A stretch of 64,000 nt of DNA, from contig JBNLBF010000002.1 in the NCBI GenBank assembly GCA_050302475.1, positions 1 to 64,000 on the forward strand, written 5' to 3'. Below, piece by piece: positions 1 to 7,557 of the stretch. Origin of the DNA: NORP23 sp050302475. GTDB taxonomy: Bacteria; Pseudomonadota; Alphaproteobacteria; Rhodobacterales; Rhodobacteraceae. Below the pieces are notes generated by a model. That model ran no database searches, had not been told where the DNA came from, and saw only the letters and a list, made by a program, of their open reading frames with translations. The first letter of the stretch is position 1. Every line of letters starts with the position of its first letter. Made by a program: the position numbers and the translations under genes.

Positions 1-586
1 GGGCGAGTTCGCGGGCGAGGCCCTGCTGGCCCTCCTCGGACATCATTTCCTCATAGTGGTCGTAGGCGCGGGTGCTGTCCTCGCGCAGGATGTCGAGGAC
101 GCGTTGTGCTTCTTCGCCCTGTAGGGTTTCGCCGCGGCCCTGATTGTTGATGACCGACTGCGCCTGCAGGTTTTCGGGCGCGGGGATGTAGAACTCCCGG
201 TCAAGGATCGAGTAGCGGGCGGAGTATTCGTTGACGTTGGCGGTGCGGTGGCGGATCCACTGGCGGGCGACAAAGACAGGGAGTTTGACGTGGAGTTTGA
301 TCTCGCACATTTCAAACGGGGTGGAGTGCCAGTGGCGCATGAGGTAGCGGATCAGGCCCTCGTCGTTTGACACGGCCTTGGTGCCCTTGCCGTAGGAGAC
401 GCGGGCGGCCTGCGTGATGGCATTGTCGTCGCCCATATAGTCGATGACACGGACCAGCCCGTGGTCGAGGACCGGGTGCGCCGTATAAAGATGTTTTTCC
501 ATGCCCGGCGCAGTGGCGCGGAGCGTCTGGTGCGTCTGCGCGCGCTGTTCGTCAATTTCGGCTTTTTGCTCTGGTGTTAGGGGCAT
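1..586 (-). CDS. thyX: Flavin-dependent thymidylate synthase ThyX (3' end outside window)
   Basis: Makes dTMP from dUMP using methylenetetrahydrofolate, FAD and NADPH. Reading leftward from the ATG at 586 there is an uninterrupted frame to the window edge (195 codons), so the C-terminus is missing. It begins MPLTPEQKAEIDEQRAQ and contains the ThyX signature RHR-x7-S (RHRTANVNEYS) followed by ARYS, and the upstream segment QAARVSYGKG...RYLMRHWHSTPFEM typical of the family. It is preceded by two NrdR-like boxes, which fits control together with deoxynucleotide synthesis. Identification is secure from the signature; the length cannot be judged. Confidence 0.95.
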   Translation of the reverse strand, partial: MPLTPEQKAEIDEQRAQTHQTLRATAPGMEKHLYTAHPVLDHGLVRVIDYMGDDNAITQAARVSYGKGTKAVSNDEGLIRYLMRHWHSTPFEMCEIKLHVKLPVFVARQWIRHRTANVNEYSARYSILDREFYIPAPENLQAQSVINNQGRGETLQGEEAQRVLDILREDSTRAYDHYEEMMSEEGQQGLARELA

Positions 587-613
587 GGGCGTGATCCTGT
601 TACTGATTCACGC

Positions 614-660
614 ACCACTATATATAGATGCTGGGGTTCCGTGAACCACTATATGCAACC
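614..660 (-). promoter_or_regulatory. Tandem NrdR-like boxes upstream of thyX
   Basis: Two copies of ACCACTATAT begin at 614 and 645. The first contains the core CTATATATAG (618-627), which fits the NrdR core CwAtATmTwG exactly; the second, CTATATGCAA (649-658), is degenerate. The centres are 31 bp apart, the three-helical-turn spacing known for paired NrdR boxes. They lie about 30-70 bp upstream of the thyX ATG. Binding is inferred. Confidence 0.5.
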
Positions 661-682
661 GGTTGGGTGGGGTTGCGGCAAA

Positions 683-713
683 GAAAAAGGCCAGCGCGTT
701 TTGGCCGGCCTTT
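683..713 (-). terminator. Rho-independent terminator of the outer-membrane protein gene
   Basis: Read on the minus strand: stem AAAGGCCGGC / GCTGGCCTTT (10 bp, one G-T pair) with an 8-nt loop, followed by TTCTTT. It lies 20 bp after the stop of the 733-1611 gene. Confidence 0.75.
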
Positions 714-732
714 CCGTAAGATTTTGCAACAA

Positions 733-1611
733 TCAGTCGTAGATGGAAGTGTTTACGCCCATGCGGGTCAGAACGGATTTTTCCATCATCGGTGTGGATG
801 TGCCATAGACGCTGCGCAGGTCGCCACCAAACAGGTAGCTGACGCCGATTTCCGCGCGCATTTCTGTGCCGGAACCGTCACCATTTGCATCAACCGTCGT
901 TCCACCCAGCAGAGCCGAGCCGTAGAAATCGGAACCGCCAAGACGCATCGTGGCTTCGACGCTGTAGTCAAGCTGGGTCATTTCTTCGCTGTGAATCTGG
1001 CCCATGCTGGAATTCAACAAGCCAGTGATCATCAAGTTGTCGCTGACGAAGTAACGAGCCTGAACACCATAGAACATGTAGTCTGTAAAATCGAGCGAGC
1101 TATGGGTAGCTTCGCTGGATGCGGCACCAACATGCGCGGTCATCAGGATGCCGCTGAATTCTGTTGCGGCTTCCAGACCATACCATGTCATATCACCTTG
1201 GTCGTCGGAATAGATTTCATCCCACTGTCCCATTCCATAGAAACCACCAACCCGGTAGCCGCCAATGTCATAATTCAGGTGCGCGGTATAGGCGGTCATC
1301 GAATAGAAATCACCATATTCCGTGAAGGTCGCCATTTCTGTTCCTGCGTCAAACTGCCAGCCGAAGCTGCCAAAGCTGGAACCCACAGTGCCGTCAAGGA
1401 AATAGAAGGTGTCTGTGTACTCGTCATTAGGCGCATCAGAGTCTTCTACAGATGCCATGTTGTAGCCGTAGCCCAATTTGACCGCGCCACCAAACGTCGA
1501 CGCGGGCGCCGGGGTAAAAGCCATTGTGTCGTCTGGAATGTATGCAACGGTCCCTGCAAGTGCCGGACCGGCAACCAAAAGCGCTGCGATGGAAGATGTG
1601 ATGAGTTTCAT
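733..1611 (-). CDS. Putative outer-membrane beta-barrel protein
   Basis: 292 residues with a clear signal peptide (MKLITSSIAALLVAGPALA). The mature part is rich in Gly, Tyr, Thr, Ser and Asp, lacks hydrophobic helices and shows alternating patterns such as GGYRVGGFYGMGQWDEIYSD and YGVQARYFVSDNLMITGLLN, as expected of porin-like beta strands. I do not recognise a characterised relative; it resembles short porin/OmpW-type proteins only in general form. It is a single-gene unit with its own terminator and about 320 bp of upstream non-coding DNA. A long open frame on the opposite strand across it is a GC-driven shadow. Confidence 0.75.
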   Translation of the reverse strand: MKLITSSIAALLVAGPALAGTVAYIPDDTMAFTPAPASTFGGAVKLGYGYNMASVEDSDAPNDEYTDTFYFLDGTVGSSFGSFGWQFDAGTEMATFTEYGDFYSMTAYTAHLNYDIGGYRVGGFYGMGQWDEIYSDDQGDMTWYGLEAATEFSGILMTAHVGAASSEATHSSLDFTDYMFYGVQARYFVSDNLMITGLLNSSMGQIHSEEMTQLDYSVEATMRLGGSDFYGSALLGGTTVDANGDGSGTEMRAEIGVSYLFGGDLRSVYGTSTPMMEKSVLTRMGVNTSIYD

Positions 1612-1929
1612 GTGCCCCTCGTAATACTAAAGTGAATATTCGATGCGAACCTTAGAAGATTTTACCCCAAGTTTACAAGCAATGGTCTGAAATAAGCGTG
1701 TAAATTCCCCGCTTCGCGACATTATAGTCACAAAAAAGTCGCAACGTTGCGCGACATATGTCGGGAATTTCACAGAACAGAAAGATGCGTTTTACTTGAT
1801 GTTTCAAGCGACGTTGGATATCGACTCTAAGTGCTAAACAGACTCCCCGAAATCTGCACAAACGGCTCGCAGGAAATGCGAAACTATCGCATAGAGTGCC
1901 GGACATGAGATGAGTACGGAGCACAGGGT
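1612..1929. promoter_or_regulatory. Intergenic region with a leftward promoter candidate
   Basis: 318 bases between divergent genes. On the minus strand there is a perfect -10 hexamer TATAAT (1726-1721) about 110 bp before the 1611 start codon, but no good -35 at 17 bp. A 10-bp palindrome GCAACGTTGC (1741-1750) lies just upstream and could be an operator. A short open frame at 1673-1924 (minus) has no coding character. I see no RNA gene here. Confidence 0.3.
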
Positions 1930-2784
1930 TTGAGTTTATATCAAGATCAGCAGACGGGCATGGCCCCCTCGCCCAACTTATCCATCGAACGTCGGATGGG
2001 CGATTTCATGCGGGCGCGGTTGCCCGGACCTGTGGCGGAATTTGTGATGTTCGGGCTGAAGATGGCGTGGGCTTGTCTGTTCGCGGGGCTGATGCTGGGG
2101 GCGATTATTGTCACGGCGCTGGTCTGGCCCGACGATGCTGCGATAGCGAGGTACGACTTTCTGGTGCTGTTTGCGGTGGCCACGCAAATGCTGTTCCTGT
2201 GGTTTAGGCTAGAGAGCCTTTCGGAAGCCAAGGTGATCCTGCTGTTCCATATCAGCGGCACGATTATGGAGATTTTCAAGCTGCGGATGGGGTCGTGGTC
2301 CTATCCGGAGCCGGGCCTGTTGAAACTGTTCGAAGTGCCGCTGTTTTCGGGGTTCATGTATGCCTCCGTCGGGAGTTTCATGGCGCGGGTGATCCGGCTG
2401 TTTGATATGGAGTTTATGCGCTACCCGCCTTTTAGTTGGACGGTTGTGTTGGCAGCGGCGATTTATCTGAATTTCTTCACCCACCATTATATCTCGGACA
2501 TCCGCTATCTGCTGTTTGCCGCGACGCTGGTGCTGTACTGGCGGACGCGGATATATTTCACCCCGTTCGGGACACGGCTATGGATGCCCCTGCCCCTGGC
2601 GGCGTTTTTGTCGTCGCTGTTTCTGTATGTCGCGGAAAATATCGGCACGCTGACGGGGACGTGGCTATATTCGGGATCGGCGCATTTCAGTTTCACCTCG
2701 ATGGCCAAAATCGGGTCATGGTATCTGCTGCTGTATGTCAGTTTCGTGCAGGTCACGTTGGTCTATCGGCGGGTGCTGAAATGA
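1930..2784 (+). CDS. DUF817 family integral membrane protein
   Basis: 284 residues from a TTG start with GGAG at 1918-1921; an in-frame ATG at 1960 is an alternative. About seven or eight hydrophobic helices are visible (for example FGLKMAWACLFAGLMLGAII and YLLFAATLVLYW). Sequences such as LFHISGTIMEIFKLRMGSWSYPEP, FSGFMYASVGSFMARV and FTHHYISDIRY are characteristic of DUF817, a bacterial membrane family of unknown function. It stands alone, facing away from the outer-membrane protein gene, and is followed after 67 bp by gloA. Function unknown. Confidence 0.85.
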   Translation: MSLYQDQQTGMAPSPNLSIERRMGDFMRARLPGPVAEFVMFGLKMAWACLFAGLMLGAIIVTALVWPDDAAIARYDFLVLFAVATQMLFLWFRLESLSEAKVILLFHISGTIMEIFKLRMGSWSYPEPGLLKLFEVPLFSGFMYASVGSFMARVIRLFDMEFMRYPPFSWTVVLAAAIYLNFFTHHYISDIRYLLFAATLVLYWRTRIYFTPFGTRLWMPLPLAAFLSSLFLYVAENIGTLTGTWLYSGSAHFSFTSMAKIGSWYLLLYVSFVQVTLVYRRVLK

Positions 2785-2851
2785 GACTTGCAGCCGCCCG
2801 CCATATGCGCAATCCTGGCCTCAGATTAGCGATAATATATGGGAGAGACTT

Positions 2852-3283
2852 ATGGCGTTAAAATATCTACACACAATGGTTCGGGTGAAGGACCTTGATG
2901 CCTCGATGCATTTTTACAAGGACCTGCTGGGGCTGGAGGAAATCCGGCGTTACGATAACGAGGGCGGACGGTTCAGCCTGATCTTTCTGGCCCCTCCGGG
3001 TCAGCATGACGCGCCGATCGAGTTAACCTATAATTGGGACGGTGACGACGGGTTGCCCTCGGACGGGCGGCATTTCGGGCATTTGGCGTATGGCGTCGAT
3101 AATATCTATGAAACCTGCCAGAAGCTGATGGATGCGGGTGTCACGATCAACCGTCCACCGCATGACGGGCACATGGCATTTGTGCGCTCGCCGGACAATA
3201 TTTCCATCGAGATTTTGCAGAACGGCGAAAGTCTGGAACCGGCTGAGCCATGGACGAGTATGGGGAATACCGGGCATTGGTGA
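2852..3283 (+). CDS. gloA: Lactoylglutathione lyase (glyoxalase I)
   Basis: Isomerises the hemithioacetal of methylglyoxal and glutathione to S-lactoylglutathione in the cytoplasm. The 143-residue protein has the two beta-alpha-beta-beta-beta modules of a class I enzyme. The expected metal ligands are H7 (YLHTMVRV), E57 (PIELTYNW), H77 (FGHLAYGV) and E120 (ISIEILQ). GGGAGAG stands before the ATG. The gene ends before a strong hairpin shared with the convergent LCCL gene. Motifs and length match the family well. Confidence 0.95.
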   Translation: MALKYLHTMVRVKDLDASMHFYKDLLGLEEIRRYDNEGGRFSLIFLAPPGQHDAPIELTYNWDGDDGLPSDGRHFGHLAYGVDNIYETCQKLMDAGVTINRPPHDGHMAFVRSPDNISIEILQNGESLEPAEPWTSMGNTGHW

Positions 3284-3307
3284 TAGCTGCCTGATCAATC
3301 AAAATGC

Positions 3308-3335
3308 AAAAAAGGGGCCGTCGGCCCCTTTTTAT
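3308..3335. terminator. Bidirectional Rho-independent terminator
   Basis: Stem AAAAAGGGGCC / GGCCCCTTTTT with a GTC loop. A and T tracts on both sides let it serve gloA (plus) and the convergent LCCL gene (minus). Confidence 0.85.
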
Positions 3336-3355
3336 TAATCCTTCAGAACAGCCTG

Positions 3356-3712
3356 TTATTTCGCGTTCATATTGATCACGATGCTGGATCCATAGGATCC
3401 CCAGTCGCTGGTGCTGACGCCATTCTGATCCGTCCCGGCATAGGATTCCAACCCGCCAAGGGCGATTACAGACACCGGACCGCCCGACATGTCGATCGCC
3501 CCTGCGTGGATCGCAGCCGTGCAGATATTGCTGTCCGCTGTGTAAGGACCGGACCCCCAGACGGAGCCGCGCGGTGCATCTGCGCTACATTCGCATTCGT
3601 ATGTGTCTGCATCTGACGGTATCGTGCCGCAGGCCGGCAGATCGGATTGTGCCAGTGCCGAGCTGGCGAGGCTGACCATAAGGCCACCGAGAAAAACTGT
3701 GTGTTTCGACAT
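3356..3712 (-). CDS. Secreted LCCL-domain protein
   Basis: 118 residues: signal peptide (MSKHTVFLGGLMVSLASSALA) and then essentially one LCCL domain. Recognisable segments are CGTIPSDADTYECECSADAP, SVWGSGPYTADSNICTAAIHAGAI and SDWGSYGSSIVI; the four cysteines (ACG, ECEC, NICTA) suit the disulphide-bonded fold. LCCL domains are extracellular and in bacteria have no assigned activity. The gene has a GGAGGGACAATAA leader before its ATG and is monocistronic, convergent with gloA. Confidence 0.85.
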   Translation of the reverse strand: MSKHTVFLGGLMVSLASSALAQSDLPACGTIPSDADTYECECSADAPRGSVWGSGPYTADSNICTAAIHAGAIDMSGGPVSVIALGGLESYAGTDQNGVSTSDWGSYGSSIVINMNAK

Positions 3713-3882
3713 TTATTGTCCCTCCTTTTGGTAATCCTGGGAATCGTAACGCCTTTTGGTAGGCCTACGCCGGATGTACTTCTGTAATATTTGTCACAAT
3801 ATCTCAGATAGCTGGTATTTTGTCGAAAATCTTTTTTCTATGCCAGATGCGCGGTAATTTGGACGCAAACCATGGGGGTAAC

Positions 3883-4263
3883 ATGACCGTTGAAGATAAC
3901 AAACAAAACGCCGTGGCGTTTTACGACATGATGTTCAATCAGTGCCGCCCGCACGAGGCTGTCGCGACCTTCGTTGGCGACAGTTACACTCAGCACAACC
4001 CGCATGTGGCGGACGGGAAAGACGCGTTCATCGCCTATTTTGAAAAGATGGCGGTGGAGTATCCCGGCAAGCATGTTGAATTCGTGCGGGTGATTGGCGA
4101 GGGGGACAAGGTAGTCCTCCATTGCCATCAGACGTGGCCGGGGGATCAGGACTATGCCGGGATCGACATTTTTCGCTTTGACCAAAACGGGAAGATTGTC
4201 GAGCATTGGGATGTGTTGCAGGTGATCCCTGACGACATGGCGCATAAAAACGGGATGTTTTGA
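3883..4263 (+). CDS. SnoaL-like (NTF2-fold) protein
   Basis: 126 residues from the ATG at 3883, chosen because GGGGG lies directly upstream; the same frame opens earlier at 3820 but that part is not convincing. The sequence MTVEDNKQNAVAFYDMMFNQ...YTQHNPHVADGKDAFIAYF...GDKVVLHCHQTWPGDQDYAGIDIFRFD...IVEHWDVLQ is typical of SnoaL-like/ester-cyclase-like small alpha+beta-barrel proteins with an EHWDV terminus. No specific substrate can be assigned. It abuts the following VOC gene (TGA directly followed by ATG), so the two are co-translated. Confidence 0.85.
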   Translation: MTVEDNKQNAVAFYDMMFNQCRPHEAVATFVGDSYTQHNPHVADGKDAFIAYFEKMAVEYPGKHVEFVRVIGEGDKVVLHCHQTWPGDQDYAGIDIFRFDQNGKIVEHWDVLQVIPDDMAHKNGMF

Positions 4264-4623
4264 ATGAGCAAGATCATACAGGCGGTGCCGGTGTTGCCGT
4301 CGATGGATATCGCAGGCTCGGTGAATTTCTTTGTCGAGAAACTGGGCTTTTCGGAGCCATTTCAGTACGGCGATCCGGTGCGATATGGTGGTGTTGCGCG
4401 TGACGGCGTGCGGGTGCATTTCATCACTGTCGAAGACAAGATGGTCTGCGAATGGACGATCTGCCGGATCTATGTCGAAGGGATCGAAGGCATATATGCC
4501 GAGGCGCAAGCCGCAGGAGTGGTTCATCCGAACGGCCCGCTGACCCATCAGGATTGGGGCGAGCGGGATTTCTCGGTTCTCGACCATTGCGGGGTGCTGA
4601 TCACATTCGCGGAACCCGTGTGA
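4264..4623 (+). CDS. VOC superfamily protein (bleomycin-resistance-like)
   Basis: 119 residues, starting immediately after the stop of the SnoaL-like gene. Pattern AVPVLPSMDIAGSVNFFVEKLGF, VRYGGVARDGVRVHFITV and WGERDFSVLDHCGVLITFAEPV is that of single-module vicinal-oxygen-chelate proteins related to bleomycin-resistance and glyoxalase-like proteins. The family holds dioxygenases, isomerases and binding proteins, so no reaction can be named. The tight coupling with the NTF2-fold gene suggests a shared role. Confidence 0.8.
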   Translation: MSKIIQAVPVLPSMDIAGSVNFFVEKLGFSEPFQYGDPVRYGGVARDGVRVHFITVEDKMVCEWTICRIYVEGIEGIYAEAQAAGVVHPNGPLTHQDWGERDFSVLDHCGVLITFAEPV

Positions 4624-4677
4624 GGGCTCCGCTGGAATTTATTTGATTGGCGTGAGCCTCCGGCATAGGGTTTCGAT

Positions 4678-5331
4678 ATGACCCGGATATTTGCCTGTCT
4701 GATGTTTTGTCTTGTCGCCCTGCCCGTCCGGGCATGTGACGTTGCGCTTGCGCTGACCGTGGACGTGTCGGGCTCTATCGACGAAGATGAATATCGTCTG
4801 CAGATGGATGGGCTGGCGGCGGCGCTGCGGGATCCAACCGTGGAAGATGCAATCCTGAAACACAAGGCCGCACTGATGCTGGTCCAATGGACCGGCGGAA
4901 GTCGTCAGGCTGTATCGATTCCATGGCAACGGATGGCAACGCGTGATGACGTGGCGATGTTCGCTGCGCGCGTGGCCGCCACACCGAGGGAGTGGAGCCA
5001 GTTCTCCACCGCGATCGGCAATGCGGTGACCTTTACGGCAGCACAGTTCGGCCCCGTCGCGGACTGCACGAGACATGTTATTGATGTGTCTGGCGACGGC
5101 TATTCCAACGAAGGTGTTAATCCGCGTCAGGCTGGCGAGATGCTGGCAAGCGAAGGGTTTCAGATCAACGGGCTCGCCATCGAGGGCGATGCGTTTGAGC
5201 TGACGGAATATTTCCGGGCCAACGTCATTCAGGGCGAAGGGGCGTTTGTGCTGACGGCGGAAACATATGCCGATTATCCGCGGGCGATCTGGCGGAAACT
5301 GTTGGCGGAACTGACGGAAGCAATCAGTTGA
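4678..5331 (+). CDS. DUF1194 (von Willebrand A-like) exported protein
   Basis: 217 residues with an N-terminal signal peptide (cleavage near residue 19). The mature protein opens with CDVALALTVDVSGSIDEDEY, in which D29-x-S31-x-S33 is the metal-ion-dependent adhesion motif of VWA domains; HVIDVSGDGYSNEG and INGLAIEGD follow. This matches DUF1194, common in Rhodobacterales and of unknown function. The next gene begins within its stop codon (TTGA), so the two are translationally coupled. Confidence 0.85.
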   Translation: MTRIFACLMFCLVALPVRACDVALALTVDVSGSIDEDEYRLQMDGLAAALRDPTVEDAILKHKAALMLVQWTGGSRQAVSIPWQRMATRDDVAMFAARVAATPREWSQFSTAIGNAVTFTAAQFGPVADCTRHVIDVSGDGYSNEGVNPRQAGEMLASEGFQINGLAIEGDAFELTEYFRANVIQGEGAFVLTAETYADYPRAIWRKLLAELTEAIS

Positions 5332-5570
5332 GCAAGGATATGTCCTCTCTGTCGCGTCCGATACAGGACATGCCTGCGGATATTGCTGACGTATTGAAAG
5401 ACCGCGGTTTGCTGGCAGCCTATGAGGCCCGTCCCCCCTATCAGCGGAATGACTACCTCTCGTGGATCAGCCGCGCCAAACGGCCCGAGACCCGTAACAA
5501 ACGGATTACGCAGATGCTGGAGGAGTTGGAACAAGGCGGCGTCTATATGAAGATGCGCTGGAACGGGTAG
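5328..5570 (+). CDS. YdeI/OmpD-associated (OmdA-like) small protein
   Basis: 80 residues from TTG at 5328, which overlaps the stop of the upstream gene, or 76 from ATG at 5340. The run ADIADVLKDRGLLAAYEARPPYQRNDYLSWISRAKRPETRNKRITQMLEEL is the conserved core of the OmdA/YdeI C-terminal family. These proteins have been linked to stress or bacteriocin tolerance without a known biochemical activity. It ends 18 bp before the convergent ccdA. Confidence 0.7.
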   Translation: MSKDMSSLSRPIQDMPADIADVLKDRGLLAAYEARPPYQRNDYLSWISRAKRPETRNKRITQMLEELEQGGVYMKMRWNG

Positions 5571-5588
5571 CGCGGGCCGTCGCATGAC

Positions 5589-6335
5589 CTAGCCGATCGC
5601 GCCCAACCCCGGGAAGGTTTCGAGTAACCACCAGGACATTTCGGTGAACAGACCCGTCACCAGCAAAACACCTACGACGATCAGAAGCGCCCCCATGACT
5701 TTCTCGATCAATCCCATATGGCGTTTAAGACGTCCCATGGATGTCAGGAATTTGCGCATAAACACGGCTGCAAGAATGAAGGGAATGCCAAGACCAATCG
5801 CGTAAAAGGCCATCAGGATCACACCGCGTTCGATTGATCCTTCCTGCGCCGCAAGCGACAGGATCGTGCCAAGGATCGGGCCGATGCAGGGCGTCCAGCC
5901 AAAGGCGAAGGCGAGACCAAGGATATAGGCGCCAAACAGCGAACCACCGCGATCCCCGGCATCGAAACGGGCTTCGCGATAGAAAAGCGGGATACGCAGG
6001 ATACCAAGGAAATGCAGGCCGAACAGGATGATGACCAATCCGGCGACGATGGCCATCTCACGCTGGTATTGCAGGAAAACCTGACCAAAAGCCGACGCCG
6101 CAAACCCGAGAAACAGGAAAACCGTCGACAGGCCAAGCACGAAGAACAGAGCCTTAACGATGACACCTTTGTCACGCCCCTCTGCCATCGCATCAATCGA
6201 GCTGCCCCCCATATAGGCCAAGTATGGCGGCACGATGGGCAGAACACAGGGCGACAGGAAGGACAGCAGACCGCCTGCCACCGCAACCAGTGCCGCAAAT
6301 CCCAAAGAAGCGTCGATGATATCGATTCCGAACAT
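5589..6335 (-). CDS. ccdA: Cytochrome c biogenesis protein CcdA
   Basis: 248-residue inner-membrane thiol transporter that carries reducing equivalents from cytoplasmic thioredoxin to periplasmic apocytochrome c and other oxidised thiols. Six transmembrane segments are visible, and the two redox cysteines lie in FLSPCVLPIVPPYLAYMGG and FGWTPCIGPILGTIL, the diagnostic CcdA motifs. Length fits CcdA rather than the larger DsbD. It is transcribed alone and divergently from the TusA-like gene, 92 bp away. Confidence 0.95.
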   Translation of the reverse strand: MFGIDIIDASLGFAALVAVAGGLLSFLSPCVLPIVPPYLAYMGGSSIDAMAEGRDKGVIVKALFFVLGLSTVFLFLGFAASAFGQVFLQYQREMAIVAGLVIILFGLHFLGILRIPLFYREARFDAGDRGGSLFGAYILGLAFAFGWTPCIGPILGTILSLAAQEGSIERGVILMAFYAIGLGIPFILAAVFMRKFLTSMGRLKRHMGLIEKVMGALLIVVGVLLVTGLFTEMSWWLLETFPGLGAIG

Positions 6336-6427
6336 GCCCTTTAGATAGGCTTAAAATACCGTCTGGTCATGTCCCATATTGTCACAATGGCGTGGACATA
6401 TGTTTCAGTCGCGCCTATCGCTGGGAT

Positions 6428-6643
6428 ATGGAGTGGAAAGAGGAACTCGACGCATTGGGGCTGCTATGCCCCCTGCCGGTATTAAAGGCGCGCAAGCGGC
6501 TGCAGAATCTGCGGCCCGGCGAGGTATTGCGACTGCTGGCGGATGATCCGGCGGCCGTGATCGACGTGCCCCATTTCTGCAACGAACAGGGGCACGAGCT
6601 GATATCCGAAGAGCCGACGGTTTTCCTGATCCGGAAAGGCTAG
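6428..6643 (+). CDS. TusA-like sulfur carrier protein
   Basis: 71 residues from the ATG at 6428; an upstream in-frame ATG at 6392 would add 12 atypical residues. It carries the SirA/TusA signature LDALGLLCPLPVLKARKRL with the persulphide cysteine at C14, and LADDPAAVIDVPHFCNEQGHEL as second half. Proteins of this type relay sulphur for tRNA thiolation, molybdenum cofactor or sulphur oxidation; which applies here is not evident. Its TAG stop is shared in a CTAG tetranucleotide with the convergent gene. Confidence 0.85.
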   Translation: MEWKEELDALGLLCPLPVLKARKRLQNLRPGEVLRLLADDPAAVIDVPHFCNEQGHELISEEPTVFLIRKG

Positions 6644-7380
6644 GATATTATCCACTCATCCGCGATTTCACGCTGTGCGCTGGGATAGACATGGACCACA
6701 CCGGGCATCAGTATGCCCAGAAGCCGAACGGAGTTCCGCATCCACTCGACATCGCTGACAATCGCCATTTTGCGATATTTGGTGAAATGTTTCAGTCCCA
6801 ATTTGGCGTCGTCCCACATGGCACCTGCGCTCGCGCCTTCGAAGGTGGCATCAACGACCAAAAGCATTTTCAGCTTATCATGGCGTTTCAGTTTTTCTTC
6901 CACCAACGGGGCCAGAACTTCCTCGTAATCACGGGAGGTCAGATAGCCGGAAACTTTTACCGCGATCACATCGTTCGGATAATGGTCAAGGATTTCGATC
7001 GCCAACGGACCGGGCTCACCGGTCCTTGCCCATGCTTCGGCCTGCGAGAGATGTTTTTCCTCGAAATGCCGGACCTCTGCCTTGATGAACACATTTACCA
7101 GGTGCGGCGCAGTCGACAGCAGCGTGCCGTCAGACACAAGCGCAATCCTCGGGACCAGCTTTTCGCGGTTTGATGCCAGCTTCAGATGTTTGAACATGGT
7201 TGCGAAACTGTCCCAGCCGGGAAAGCTTTTGGCTTTGATCAACAACGCGGGAACCTTGTCGTGCGTGTTGATCGTTTCGTTCATTGCATTGGTAAGATTT
7301 TCAATATCCGCTTCGGTCAATTTTCCCGACGGGGTAATGGTTATGAGGGCACCGTCAGTGTCGGTTTCGATGGTAAGCAT
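6640..7380 (-). CDS. Tandem SpoIIAA-like (STAS-fold) domain protein
   Basis: 246 residues from the ATG at 7380, preferred because GAGGAG sits 6 nt upstream; two earlier in-frame starts exist (7386, 7410). It shows two copies of the SpoIIAA-like fold: residues about 5-110 (ITITPSGKLTEADIENLTNA...FPGWDSFATMFKHLKL..RIALVSD) and 130-240 (IAVKVSGYLTSRDYEEVLAPLVEE...KLGLKHFTKYRKMAIVSDVEWM). Single-domain relatives are common and uncharacterised; a double copy is less usual. The phosphorylatable serine of true anti-anti-sigma factors is not evident. Convergent with the TusA-like gene. Confidence 0.75.
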   Translation of the reverse strand: MLTIETDTDGALITITPSGKLTEADIENLTNAMNETINTHDKVPALLIKAKSFPGWDSFATMFKHLKLASNREKLVPRIALVSDGTLLSTAPHLVNVFIKAEVRHFEEKHLSQAEAWARTGEPGPLAIEILDHYPNDVIAVKVSGYLTSRDYEEVLAPLVEEKLKRHDKLKMLLVVDATFEGASAGAMWDDAKLGLKHFTKYRKMAIVSDVEWMRNSVRLLGILMPGVVHVYPSAQREIADEWIIS

Positions 7381-7557
7381 CGTCATCTCCTCAGTTTGCT
7401 GAATTTTCACACATTGCTGATGTTAAAGTGGGCGTTCATTTGGGATTTTCAATCTGATCGGCGCAGAATTGCACAAAGTCTTTCCAACGCCTTTTTCTGC
7501 ACCATTTTTCCTATTATTTGAAAAATCCGGGCGTATAGTCGCGCTGGAGGAGTTTTT

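Noticed and set aside
628..1635. 335-codon open frame on the plus strand over the outer-membrane protein gene
   Set aside because: Antisense shadow: the minus frame has a signal peptide, family-like composition, ribosome-binding site and terminator.
1673..1924. 83-codon minus-strand frame in the intergenic region
   Set aside because: No ribosome-binding site, no signal peptide or domain, and it would cover the promoter region.
4678..4740. Lipoprotein signal in the DUF1194 protein (VRAC)
   Set aside because: Arg at the -2 position breaks the lipobox; an ordinary signal peptide fits better.
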